Below are positions 39,566 through 48,049 of a DNA stretch of 64,000 nt, piece after piece. The position numbers and the translations under genes are program-made. The notes under the pieces were generated by a model. The model saw nothing but the letters and a program-made list of their open reading frames with translations. It had not been told where the DNA came from and did not search any database. This DNA comes from Capnocytophaga bilenii (lineage in GTDB: Bacteria; Bacteroidota; Bacteroidia; Flavobacteriales; Flavobacteriaceae), in the NCBI RefSeq assembly GCF_017565765.1, contig NZ_JAGDYP010000002.1, positions 62,001 to 126,000 of the forward strand. The letters run 5' to 3'. Position 1 is the stretch's first letter; every line of letters begins with the position of its first letter.

Positions 39566-39731
39566 AAAGAGACTGTCCGAAAAGTTTTAAAAGTATGATT
39601 GCGTCACACACTTTGTCAAACTTTCAAAGTTTGACAAAGTTAATTACTCTGATAATCAATCACTTTTATTTATTTTGTAAGGACGATTGGCAAATCGCCC
39701 TCACAAAATAAAACTTTTCGGACAGTCTCTC
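39566..39731. repeat. Composite hairpin repeat with 20-bp inverted ends
   Basis: GAGACTGTCCGAAAAGTTTT (from 39567) and AAAACTTTTCGGACAGTCTC (to about 39730) are perfect inverted ends. Between them are the ACTTTGTCAAACTTT/AAAGTTTGACAAAGT hairpin (39610-39640), CTGATAATCAATCACTTTTA and GGACGATTGGCAAATCGCCC (39681-39700). It fills most of the 401-bp gap, which contains no gene. Confidence 0.85.
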
Positions 39732-39791
39732 AATGATTAGTTTTAACCTTCAGTCCTTAGATTGCAATGCTTTCTAACGGACTAATTCCTT

Positions 39792-40271
39792 TTAAATCCT
39801 CTCGTTAAGATAAGATTTAAGCATCCATACGTTCTTTTCTTGTTCCACAACAAAATCACTGATAAGTGTATTAGTACCCTCATCGTTTATTTCGTCAGAG
39901 AAAGTAAGGAGTTCCCTTTCCAAAGGTAGTAAAGCACTAATAGTGTCAATTACCAAGCGTACTGTTTTCTCATCGTCAAAGATGTTTTCACCTACAGGTA
40001 CAGTAGCGTGCTGTACATAGCTGCTTAGGGTATGGAAAGGCACGCCTCCAAGTGTAAGGATACGTTCTGCAATTTGGTCTACTTGTTCTTGAGCAGCTGT
40101 GTAAAGCTCTTCAAACTTTATGTGTAGTTCAAAGAAACGTTTCCCTTTGATGTTCCAGTGCACTCCACGAAGGTTTTGGTAATACGTTTGGTAGTTCGCC
40201 AACAAAATGTTTAGCAATTCCACTTCTTTTTCTACTTTGGCTTTGTCAAGCCCTAAGGTATTTAAACTCAT
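39792..40271 (-). CDS. dps: Dps-family ferritin-like DNA protection protein
   Basis: 159 aa from the ATG at 40271; the longer frame to 40301 overlaps the -7 box. Dps forms dodecamers that oxidise Fe2+ with H2O2, store iron and shield DNA in stress and stationary phase. Inter-subunit ferroxidase residues are visible: H38 (RGVHWNIKG), H50 and E54 (FELHIKFEELY), D65 and E69 (VDQIAERI). Typical ending ISDFVVEQEKNVWMLKSYL. There is no long Lys-rich N-terminal tail, so DNA binding may be weak. It has its own promoter. Confidence 0.95.
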   Translation of the reverse strand: MSLNTLGLDKAKVEKEVELLNILLANYQTYYQNLRGVHWNIKGKRFFELHIKFEELYTAAQEQVDQIAERILTLGGVPFHTLSSYVQHATVPVGENIFDDEKTVRLVIDTISALLPLERELLTFSDEINDEGTNTLISDFVVEQEKNVWMLKSYLNERI

Positions 40272-40298
40272 AATATTTCTTTTTTTAGTTTTACGCTG

Positions 40299-40332
40299 CA
40301 AAGATAATAAGTTTTTTCTCTAAAAGAACAAA
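40299..40332 (-). promoter_or_regulatory. Promoter of dps
   Basis: Minus strand TTTG (40329-40332), 22 bp, TATCTTTG (40299-40306), CAGCG. Spacing is at the long end of the accepted range. Confidence 0.55.
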
Positions 40333-40440
40333 AAAATAATAGAAAATATTAATTTTAATATAATGAGAGCTTAGTATTTCTCCAACACCACTTTGGCACT
40401 CTATTTATCATCAGCTATTCGTCATTTGTCATTATTTTAC

Positions 40441-40448
40441 TATCTTTG
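40441..40448 (+). promoter_or_regulatory. -7 box of polA
   Basis: TATCTTTG then CGCTC, 22 bp before the ATG at 40471; a TTTG at 40425 is too close to be the -33. It excludes the longer in-frame start at 40393. Confidence 0.55.
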
Positions 40449-40470
40449 CGCTCTAAAAAACGTTACGGCT

Positions 40471-43260
40471 ATGAAAAAACGTCTCTTCTTACTCGATGCC
40501 TACGCCCTTATCTTTAGGGGCTACTATGCTTTTATTAAGAACCCTCGTATCAATTCCAAAGGACTGAACACTTCTGCTATTTTGGGTTTTATGAATTCTC
40601 TTTTTGATGTAATGAAAAAAGAGCGACCTCATCATTTAGCAGTGGCTTTTGACAAGGGGGGAAGTGTAGCTCGTACAGAACTCTTTACCGACTATAAGGC
40701 TAACCGCGAAGAAACCCCTGAGGCTATCCGTATAGCTATCCCTTACATACATCAAATTCTCAACGCCCTGCATATCCCTATTATAGAAAAAGAGGGCTAC
40801 GAGGCGGATGATATTATCGGTACTCTTGCCAAACAGGCTGAAAAACAAGATTTTGAAGTCTATATGGTTACCCCCGATAAGGATTATGCCCAGCTGGTGA
40901 GCGACAATATCTTTATGTATCGCCCTGCCCGCAATGGCAATGAGGTAGAAATATGGGGGGTGAAAGAAGTACAAGAGAAATTTGAAGTACAAAACCCTTT
41001 GCAGGTGATTGATTTTCTCGGTATGATGGGCGATGCAGTGGATAATATTCCTGGGCTTCCTGGCGTGGGCGAAAAAACCGCTAAAAAACTCATTGCCGAC
41101 TTTGGCTCTTTGGAAAATCTTCTTGCCAATACCGACCAACTGAAGGGTAAGCTACGCGAAAATATAGAAAACAACAAAGAAAAGGGTATCCTCTCAAAGC
41201 AGCTGGCTACTATTATGCTCGATGTGCCCGTAACTTTTGATGCCGAAGATTGTAAGGTCTCTACTCCCGATTTTGAAGCGGTAGGAAAACTTTTTGACGA
41301 GTTGGAATTCCGTCAGTTATTAGTCAATTTTCAGAAAGTGTACCAACCAGAAGTGGTGGTGCAACCTAATCAGAATACTGCTCCTGCGCAGTTAGACCTT
41401 TTTGTACAAGGCGACCTTTTTGCTGAACCACAAATGGCAGCAGTAGAGAGAAAAACCGCTGCCAATACAGAACACTTGTATCAGTTGGTCGATACGCCTA
41501 TGGCTTGTCAGTTGCTTTTGCAGAGCTTGTTGCAGCAAAAAGAGGTGTGTTTTGATACCGAAACTACTGCTATTGATGCTCTTGAGGCAGAATTGGTAGG
41601 TATTTCGTTTTGTTGGTCGGCTCATAAGGCTTATTATGTGCCTTTTCCAGCTGAAAAAGAGGCGGCTACTGCCTTGCTAAACGTTTTTCGCCCGTTTTTT
41701 GAACATAAAGATATCGCTAAGGTAGGTCAGAATTTGAAATATGACTTGAAGGTACTGCAAAACTATGGTCTTGAGGTACAGGGGGCTTTGTTTGATACGA
41801 TGATAGCGCACTACCTTATCAACCCCGATATGCGCCATAATATGGATTTGCTGTCCGAAACTTATTTGGGGTATACACCCATTGCTATTGAACGCTTGAT
41901 TGGCAAGGGGAAATCGCAGCGCTCAATGCGTACTGTCCCTTTGAATGAGGTGAAAGAATACGCTGCTGAAGATGCCGATGTAACTTGGCAGCTGAAAGAT
42001 ATTTTTAAGGCTGAACTGCCTAAAGTGAACGCTCAGAAAATATATACCAGCTTGGAAATGCCTTTGCTGAAAGTGCTTGCGGCTATGGAACGCGAGGGGG
42101 TAAATCTAGACGTGCCTTATCTGAAAGAATACGCCAAAACCTTAGATGCCGAAAGTGCCCAATTGGAAACTGCCATAGCCGAGCAAGCGGGAGAAGCCTT
42201 CAACTTGGGGTCGCCTAAGCAATTGGGTGATATTCTTTTTGAAAAGCTGAAAATAGATAGCAAACCCAAGAAGACGAAAACGGGGCAGTATGCTACTTCC
42301 GAAGAGGTGTTGGCGCCTTTTGCTGCTAAACACAAGATAGTAGCCGATATATTAGAATGGCGACAAGTGCAGAAGCTAAAATCTACCTATGTAGATGCCT
42401 TGCCTTTGGAGGTGAACCCTCGCACAGGGCGGGTGCATACTACTTATATGCAAACGGTGGCTGCTACCGGTAGGCTTAGTAGCAACAATCCCAACTTGCA
42501 AAATATTCCTATTCGTACGCCTCGCGGTCAGCAGGTGCGCAAAGCGTTTATTGCCCGTAATGAAGATTATATACTCCTTTCAGCCGACTATTCGCAAATT
42601 GAATTGCGCATTATTGCAGCTTTGAGCGAAGAGCATAATATGATTGAATCGTTCTTGCACGGCGAAGATATTCACCGTGCAACAGCAGCAAAAGTGTTTG
42701 GCGTGCCTTTAGAAGCGGTAACGCGAGAGCAGCGCAGCCACGCCAAAACAGTGAATTTTGGGATTATCTACGGAGTGTCGGCTTTCGGGCTTTCGGCTCA
42801 AACCGACCTGAGCAGGTCGGAAAGCAAGGAGCTGATAGATACGTACTACGCAACCTACCCCAATTTGCGCAATTATATCAATAAACAGATACGTTTTGCT
42901 CAAGAACACGGCTATGTAGAGACGGTATTGGGCAGACGCCGTTATTTGCCCGATATTCACTCGCGCAATCAAGTGGTGCGCGGAGCGGCTGAGCGCAATG
43001 CGGTGAATGCACCTATACAAGGGTCGGCAGCCGATATTATTAAAATTGCTATGATTCGCATTTATGAGCAACTGCAAGCGCAGCAATTACAAACGCGTAT
43101 GCTGCTACAAGTGCACGATGAGTTGGTGTTTGATGTTCCTAAAAATGAATTGGAAGTGGTAAAACCGCTTGTAAAAGAAGCTATGGAAAATGCCTTTCAG
43201 CTTTCGGTGCCTTTAGTTGCCGATTTAGGTATAGGCAACAACTGGCTCGATGCGCATTAA
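40471..43260 (+). CDS. polA: DNA polymerase I
   Basis: 929 aa from the ATG at 40471 (MKKRLFLLDAYALIFRGYYA). Three domains: 5'-3' flap/exonuclease (about 1-290; YEADDIIGTLA, DFLGMMGDAVDNIPGLPGVGEKTA), 3'-5' proofreading exonuclease (about 330-530) and polymerase (about 540-929). All exonuclease motifs are kept: CFDTETTAID (Exo I), VGQNLKYDLKVL (Exo II), YAAEDADVTWQL (Exo III), so proofreading is probably active, unlike in several other Pol I lineages. Polymerase motifs are DYSQIELRIIAALSEE (A), KTVNFGIIYGVSAFGL (B) and QVHDELVFDVP (C). It fills gaps in repair and Okazaki fragment processing. Confidence 0.97.
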   Translation: MKKRLFLLDAYALIFRGYYAFIKNPRINSKGLNTSAILGFMNSLFDVMKKERPHHLAVAFDKGGSVARTELFTDYKANREETPEAIRIAIPYIHQILNALHIPIIEKEGYEADDIIGTLAKQAEKQDFEVYMVTPDKDYAQLVSDNIFMYRPARNGNEVEIWGVKEVQEKFEVQNPLQVIDFLGMMGDAVDNIPGLPGVGEKTAKKLIADFGSLENLLANTDQLKGKLRENIENNKEKGILSKQLATIMLDVPVTFDAEDCKVSTPDFEAVGKLFDELEFRQLLVNFQKVYQPEVVVQPNQNTAPAQLDLFVQGDLFAEPQMAAVERKTAANTEHLYQLVDTPMACQLLLQSLLQQKEVCFDTETTAIDALEAELVGISFCWSAHKAYYVPFPAEKEAATALLNVFRPFFEHKDIAKVGQNLKYDLKVLQNYGLEVQGALFDTMIAHYLINPDMRHNMDLLSETYLGYTPIAIERLIGKGKSQRSMRTVPLNEVKEYAAEDADVTWQLKDIFKAELPKVNAQKIYTSLEMPLLKVLAAMEREGVNLDVPYLKEYAKTLDAESAQLETAIAEQAGEAFNLGSPKQLGDILFEKLKIDSKPKKTKTGQYATSEEVLAPFAAKHKIVADILEWRQVQKLKSTYVDALPLEVNPRTGRVHTTYMQTVAATGRLSSNNPNLQNIPIRTPRGQQVRKAFIARNEDYILLSADYSQIELRIIAALSEEHNMIESFLHGEDIHRATAAKVFGVPLEAVTREQRSHAKTVNFGIIYGVSAFGLSAQTDLSRSESKELIDTYYATYPNLRNYINKQIRFAQEHGYVETVLGRRRYLPDIHSRNQVVRGAAERNAVNAPIQGSAADIIKIAMIRIYEQLQAQQLQTRMLLQVHDELVFDVPKNELEVVKPLVKEAMENAFQLSVPLVADLGIGNNWLDAH

Positions 43261-43271
43261 AAAAATGTAAT

Positions 43272-44105
43272 ATGTCTAAAAAGAATCAATCAAACCGATT
43301 AACAACCCAACATACAGCATCAAAAGGGGTAGTAGGTATATTTGGTGCTGAATCGAAATGGCACGATCTAGCCGTAAGTGAGGTTTCTCAACTTGTAATG
43401 GAACAGCTTCAAAAAGATTTTCCATTACTCTCTTTTCGGTATAGAACAAGTGTAAAAAAGCAAGAAATAAATGTGGCTTTAAGAAAAATAGATGTGGCTT
43501 TAGGACAAACACTCTTTCTGCCTAATGCTAGTATTATTCCCGATGGGGGCTTGATAGAAGTGAAAGATGATAAAGGTAATTGGAGAATAATTTTAATATC
43601 GGAAGCTAAACATCAGGGTAAAGATATAGAGAATATTAGGGCAGGAAAATTGGTAGGAGTGAATGATGACCAAGACTTAATGCGTGCGGGGAATGCTATA
43701 GAAAGAGCTCATAAGAATATAGCCGAAATGGCTAATTTGATGTTAGCAGAGTCTCATTTTCCGTATGTATTGTTTTTAGAAGGTTCTAATTTCTTGACTG
43801 AAACTATTGAAGTAATACGCACTGATGGAAGAGTGGTAACACTTGAATATAATTCGGCTAAACTCAATAGATTGGATAAACTTACAGCAGCTAATTACGG
43901 AATGCCCATCAACACTAACTTATGTGAAAATAAATTTGTAAAACACAAAGATAAGTTGATTATGTTACAAGCAGCATCAATATATACACAAGGGAATGGT
44001 GAAAAATGGAATCCCCAAGCAATGTTTGATGTGATGCTTGTGGTCTCTAAAACTTCTTTGAAAGTATTAGGTAGTGAATTGTTTGTTCAATTAACTCAAA
44101 AATAA
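43272..44105 (+). CDS. ecoRIR: Type II restriction endonuclease, EcoRI family (predicted GAATTC)
   Basis: 277 aa, the same length as R.EcoRI as I recall it and apparently colinear with it. The start MSKKNQSNRL is close to EcoRI's MSNKKQSNRL. Catalytic D91, E111 and K113 (PDGG at 90-93, SEAKHQGKD at 110-118) are present at EcoRI positions. The recognition segment G140-N-A-I-E-R145 and R200 are kept; residue 203 is Lys where I recall Arg in EcoRI. SHFPYVLFLEGSNFLTE and LTAANYGMPIN are identical to remembered EcoRI sequence. It should form a homodimer cutting G^AATTC. The methylase begins 1 bp after its stop. It lies 11 bp after polA without an obvious promoter. Confidence 0.93.
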   Translation: MSKKNQSNRLTTQHTASKGVVGIFGAESKWHDLAVSEVSQLVMEQLQKDFPLLSFRYRTSVKKQEINVALRKIDVALGQTLFLPNASIIPDGGLIEVKDDKGNWRIILISEAKHQGKDIENIRAGKLVGVNDDQDLMRAGNAIERAHKNIAEMANLMLAESHFPYVLFLEGSNFLTETIEVIRTDGRVVTLEYNSAKLNRLDKLTAANYGMPINTNLCENKFVKHKDKLIMLQAASIYTQGNGEKWNPQAMFDVMLVVSKTSLKVLGSELFVQLTQK

Positions 44106-44106
44106 A

Positions 44107-45072
44107 ATGGCACGAAAAGCGACAAATATCTTGTTACAAAAGGCTAAAAAATCTAAAAATGACGAGTTTTATACCCAACTTTCGGATATTGAAAAAGAGT
44201 TGCAATATTACAAGAGTCATTTTCAGGATAAGGTAGTGTTTTGTAATTGCGATGATCCATATACAAGTAACTTTTTTAAGTATTTTGTTTCAAACTTTAA
44301 GGAATTAGAGCTTAAAAAAGTTATAGCGGCTTGTTATAACGAACAAACACTTGATTTGTTTCAGCCTAAAGAAAAAGAAAAGGGTTTTTTTGCTGAATAT
44401 AGCGGAGATGAAATAGAGGTGAAACAGTTTAAAGGAGATGGTGATTTTCGTAGCAAAGAAAGTATTGCATTACTTCAAAAAGCTGATATAGTAGTAACCA
44501 ATCCTCCGTTTTCGTTATTTCGCGAATATGTAGCACAATTAGTAGCTTATAACAAGAATTTTTTGATTATAGGTAATATCAATGCGATTACTTATAAAGA
44601 AATCTTTAAGTTGATACAAGAGAATAAAGTGTGGCTGGGCGTACATTTTGGCAGAGGAATTTCAGGTTTTATAGTGCCTGAATACTATGAACTTTATGGT
44701 ACAGAAACCCAAATAGACGCTTTTGGTAACCGAATTATATCTCCTAATAATTGCTTATGGCTTACAAATTTGGATAATTTTAAACGACACGAAGATTTAG
44801 TACTTACTAAAAACTATTTTGGCAATGAAAGCAATTATCCACAATACGACAATTATAATGGTATTCATATTGATAGAACGGAAAATATACCATTAGATTA
44901 TACGGGGGATATGGGTGTTCCGATAACTTTTCTGCATAAATTTAATCCTAATCAGTTTGAAATTGTGAAGTTTAGAAAAGGAGATAATGAAAAAGATTTA
45001 TCGGTAAATGGTAAAAGCCCTTATTTTAGAATATTAGTAAAGAATAAACGTCTTTCTTTTGTTAATTGTTAA
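44107..45072 (+). CDS. ecoRIM: Adenine-specific DNA methyltransferase, M.EcoRI family
   Basis: 321 aa (M.EcoRI is about 326). It opens MARKATNILLQKAKKSKNDE and continues FYTQLSDIEKELQYY, nearly the same as M.EcoRI. The catalytic motif IV is TNPPFSLFREY, and later segments IIGNINAITYKE, GRGISGFIVPEYYELYGTE, ISPNNCLWLTNLD and NGKSPYFRILVKNKRL match the family throughout. It should methylate the second adenine in GAATTC, protecting the host from the preceding nuclease. R-then-M order and tight coupling match the E. coli EcoRI operon. Confidence 0.93.
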   Translation: MARKATNILLQKAKKSKNDEFYTQLSDIEKELQYYKSHFQDKVVFCNCDDPYTSNFFKYFVSNFKELELKKVIAACYNEQTLDLFQPKEKEKGFFAEYSGDEIEVKQFKGDGDFRSKESIALLQKADIVVTNPPFSLFREYVAQLVAYNKNFLIIGNINAITYKEIFKLIQENKVWLGVHFGRGISGFIVPEYYELYGTETQIDAFGNRIISPNNCLWLTNLDNFKRHEDLVLTKNYFGNESNYPQYDNYNGIHIDRTENIPLDYTGDMGVPITFLHKFNPNQFEIVKFRKGDNEKDLSVNGKSPYFRILVKNKRLSFVNC

Positions 45073-45087
45073 TTATCAATTTTATTT

Positions 45088-45609
45088 ATGTACAAAACCT
45101 TTCCTAAAAAACGCTATCAAAAAACGTTGAGTATTTTAAAAAAATATGCTCCTCAGGGGAGTACTATTCTAGATGTAGGGGTGAAAAATCCTTTTACGGA
45201 GGTTATGCTCAAAGAGGGCTATAAAGTGCTGAATACTTCGGGGCAGGATTTAGACTTTCAAGCCGATACGCTACAGGCTTTTGAAGCCGACTTTACGGTT
45301 GCCTTAGAGATATTAGAACATTTGGTGAATCCGTTGGCGGTATTGCAACATATCCCTACTAAAAAAGTGCTTATCACGGTGCCTTTGCGCTTGTGGTTTG
45401 CTAAGGCTTATCGCAATACTTCCGACCCTCGCGACTGTCATTACCACGAGTTTGAAGATTGGCAACTAGATATGCTTATAGAAAAAGCAGGCTTCCGCAT
45501 TATTTATCGCGAAAAATGGACGCACCCCGTAGGTAAAATAGGCTTCCGACCTTTGTTGCGTTATTTTACTAACAGATATTACGCTGTAGTGGCTGAAAAA
45601 CTAAAATAA
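45088..45609 (+). CDS. Class I SAM-dependent methyltransferase, substrate unknown
   Basis: 173 aa. The SAM-binding loop is atypical, STILDVGVKNPFTE instead of D/E-x-G-x-G-x-G, followed by SGQDLDFQ and the EILEHLVNPLAVLQHI segment, as in small methyltransferase_11/23-type proteins. A conserved-looking CHYHEFEDWQLDMLIEKAGF follows. The substrate cannot be inferred. It begins 15 bp after the EcoRI-type methylase and its G+C is nearer to that of the housekeeping genes, so it may have followed polA before the R-M pair arrived. Confidence 0.75.
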   Translation: MYKTFPKKRYQKTLSILKKYAPQGSTILDVGVKNPFTEVMLKEGYKVLNTSGQDLDFQADTLQAFEADFTVALEILEHLVNPLAVLQHIPTKKVLITVPLRLWFAKAYRNTSDPRDCHYHEFEDWQLDMLIEKAGFRIIYREKWTHPVGKIGFRPLLRYFTNRYYAVVAEKLK

Positions 45610-45632
45610 TCACATCTATATAAATATAAAAT

Positions 45633-46934
45633 ATGACAAAAAAACTAACAATTGTAAGTATTATCCCGCTACTGATATTTGTAGCTATTTTCTTGAGCAG
45701 TGGTTTGTATTTTGATAACTTTTACTCGCTACCTGCTCCTATTATTGCACTTTTTGCAGTGGTGATAGCGCTTCTTATTTACAAAGCACCTATGAATGAG
45801 AAAATAGCGCTTTTCTTTAAAGGTGCTGGTGATAGCAATGTGTTGCAGATGTGTGTCATTGCTCTTTTGGCTGGGGCATTTGCATCGGTAGCTAAAGCCT
45901 CTGGTAGTATTGATAGTATTGTGAATATGGGTATGTACTACATTTCGCCTCAATACTTTCCTGTAGGTATATTTGTTATAGCATCGTTTTTGTCGTTTGC
46001 TACGGGCACTTCGGTAGGTACTATAATGACACTTTCGCCAATAGTTTTCAATTTGGCTACTGAAAGTCATTCCAATACCGCACTTATAGGGGCTTCGTTG
46101 CTTTCGGGGGCTATGTTTGGTGATAATCTTTCGCTGATTTCCGATACTACTATTGCCGCTACTCAGTCGCTGGGGTGTAAAATGAACGAAAAGATGAAAG
46201 CCAATGGTAAAATAGCCCTGCCAATGGCGCTACTTTCAATGGTAATACTCATTTTGATAGGCAACCCCGAAGCGCAAAACTTCACTCATAGCGAAGCCTA
46301 CAACAACTTCAATGTAGTGCTTATCCTGCCATATATAGCGGTAGTAATCATTTCGCTTTTTGGGATAAATGTGTTTGTCTCGCTCTTCTTGGGGATACTC
46401 TTTGCGGGGGTAACAGGAATGGCTTATGGCAAATACGGCTTTTTAGACTTTACGCAGCACACCTATAAAGGCTTTATGGATATGGCTGATATCTTCTTCC
46501 TGTACTTTATCATCGGTGGATTGGCACTGCTGGTAGAGCATTTTGGGGGCATTCAGTACCTGATGAACTTGATTGCGAAGCGTATCAAAGGGGCATCTTC
46601 AGCATTGCTCGGTATGGGCTTTTTGGTAACCGTAGCCGATGTGTGTGTGGCTAATAATACGGTGGCTATACTTATTGTTTCAAAGATTAGCAAGCGCATC
46701 AGCGAGGAGTTTAAAATTCCGTTGCGCAATGCGGCTTCGGTGTTAGATATTTTTTCGTGTTACGCACAAGGGCTCATACCCTATGGAGCCCAAGTAATTG
46801 GTTTGTACCAATTTGCTCATACAATGGACTACGGAGAGCTGGTAATGTACTCTATTTATTTGCATCTGCTGCTGATAGGTACATTAGTATATATCAAGCT
46901 AAACACTCAGAAACCTTCTAAAACTAATCTTTAA
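45633..46934 (+). CDS. NhaC-family Na+/H+ antiporter
   Basis: 433 aa inner-membrane protein with about 11-12 membrane segments. Characteristic NhaC/IT-superfamily features: SFATGTSVGTIMTLSPIVF, GASLLSGAMFGDNLSLISDTTIAATQSLGC (the G-D-N/S-P-x-S-D-T-T region) and VADVCVANNTVAILIVSKISKRI. It likely exports Na+ in exchange for H+; amino-acid/H+ exchange is a possible alternative for this family. It follows the methyltransferase by 23 bp. Confidence 0.88.
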   Translation: MTKKLTIVSIIPLLIFVAIFLSSGLYFDNFYSLPAPIIALFAVVIALLIYKAPMNEKIALFFKGAGDSNVLQMCVIALLAGAFASVAKASGSIDSIVNMGMYYISPQYFPVGIFVIASFLSFATGTSVGTIMTLSPIVFNLATESHSNTALIGASLLSGAMFGDNLSLISDTTIAATQSLGCKMNEKMKANGKIALPMALLSMVILILIGNPEAQNFTHSEAYNNFNVVLILPYIAVVIISLFGINVFVSLFLGILFAGVTGMAYGKYGFLDFTQHTYKGFMDMADIFFLYFIIGGLALLVEHFGGIQYLMNLIAKRIKGASSALLGMGFLVTVADVCVANNTVAILIVSKISKRISEEFKIPLRNAASVLDIFSCYAQGLIPYGAQVIGLYQFAHTMDYGELVMYSIYLHLLLIGTLVYIKLNTQKPSKTNL

Positions 46935-46968
46935 CTATTGTTTAACAACGAGAAATATAAAAAAGTAT

Positions 46969-46976
46969 TACATTTG
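46969..46976 (+). promoter_or_regulatory. -7 box of the YD-like lipoprotein gene
   Basis: TACATTTG then CAGG, 27 bp before the ATG; no good -33 at the normal distance. Confidence 0.45.
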
Positions 46977-47003
46977 CAGGAAATTTAAAAAAAAAACGAA
47001 CAG

Positions 47004-47918
47004 ATGAAAAAGATTTTACTAAGCTTTTTAGCCACAGCTACAATTTTGGTGAGCTGTAACAAAAATGACGACACACCCAACAATCCCCAACAGAGCTCAA
47101 ACTTGCTAAAGAAAATCATTGAAAAAGATGAAGAAGGCAAGATAGGCGAAGTGCGTGCGTTTACCTATAAAGATAACCACCTTACTACAATCGCTACTGA
47201 TGAATACAATAATGGTGTACAAACAGGTACTACTATGATTACCACTTATAGCTATGAGGGGAACCTTTTAAAAGAAATGAAGACACCAGAAAGCGAAGTG
47301 AAATACTACTATGAAAATGGGAAGATTTCAATAAAGACTGAAAAGTATACACAGCGTACAGGTTATATTAGTAGCTATACCAACCAATACACCTATGAGG
47401 GCAACCAAATTGCTACTATATTGCGAACTCAGTCGGCAACTGTATTTGTAAATGGTGGTGCGCAAAGCGGTACAGCCCATTGGAAAAAACAATACACTTA
47501 TAGTGGTAATACTATAACCGAAGTAGTAACCCATTATACTAAAGATAAAAATGGAGCTGTTATACAAAATTACTTTGGTTCTTATACTAAAACCACTGTT
47601 TATACCATTGCTAATGGTAATATACTAAAAGTAGTAAATGACGAAGAGACTACAGAATATGAATATGACAATCACCCTAATCCTTTATATGAAATACAAC
47701 AGTTGGCTACTATAGAAGATATAGAACTATTGCTTGATGAGGAGAATACTAAAAATAACATTACAAAAGTTATTAGAACAGAGCAACGTTTATCAAAGAA
47801 GAAGGTAACGACTTGTGAATATCGTTATAACGCTGCTGGATACCCTATTGAAAATAAAGTATATAAAGAAGATAATGGGGTACGAGAACTTGAAGGTAGT
47901 GCCGAGTATCAATACTAA
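47004..47918 (+). CDS. Surface-type lipoprotein with YD/RHS-like beta repeats
   Basis: 304 aa. Lipobox LVSC then NKNDD, a near match to the surface-export signal. The body is a series of short beta repeats of the form Y-x-Y-E/S-G-N-x-I/L (TYSYEGNLLKEM, QYTYEGNQIATI, QYTYSGNTITEV, YEYDNHPNPLYE, CEYRYNAAGYPIENK), like the YD repeats of RHS-related wall proteins. Such lipoproteins are common in Bacteroidota; their role is unknown. It is followed by a strong terminator and stands alone. Confidence 0.7.
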   Translation: MKKILLSFLATATILVSCNKNDDTPNNPQQSSNLLKKIIEKDEEGKIGEVRAFTYKDNHLTTIATDEYNNGVQTGTTMITTYSYEGNLLKEMKTPESEVKYYYENGKISIKTEKYTQRTGYISSYTNQYTYEGNQIATILRTQSATVFVNGGAQSGTAHWKKQYTYSGNTITEVVTHYTKDKNGAVIQNYFGSYTKTTVYTIANGNILKVVNDEETTEYEYDNHPNPLYEIQQLATIEDIELLLDEENTKNNITKVIRTEQRLSKKKVTTCEYRYNAAGYPIENKVYKEDNGVRELEGSAEYQY

Positions 47919-47946
47919 AAAGAATTACGCCAAAGGCTCAGAATAA

Positions 47947-47984
47947 AAAAAATCCCCGTGCTGGTTTTTAGCACGGGGATTTTT
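47947..47984. terminator. Intrinsic terminator between the YD-like lipoprotein and the HNH gene
   Basis: AAAAATCCCCGTGCT (47947-47961), 8-nt loop, AGCACGGGGATTTTT (47970-47984). A-run and T-run on both strands make it suited to both converging genes. Confidence 0.9.
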
Positions 47985-48049
47985 GTTTATTAAACCTAAA
48001 GTTTTGTGTTTTGGCAATAGTGTTGTAGGTTATAATTATAAATTGAGTT

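Noticed and set aside
39566-39731. Insertion sequence or MITE with transposase nearby
   Set aside because: No transposase frame, no visible target-site duplication, and copy-specific pairing of the ends fits a folded repeat better.
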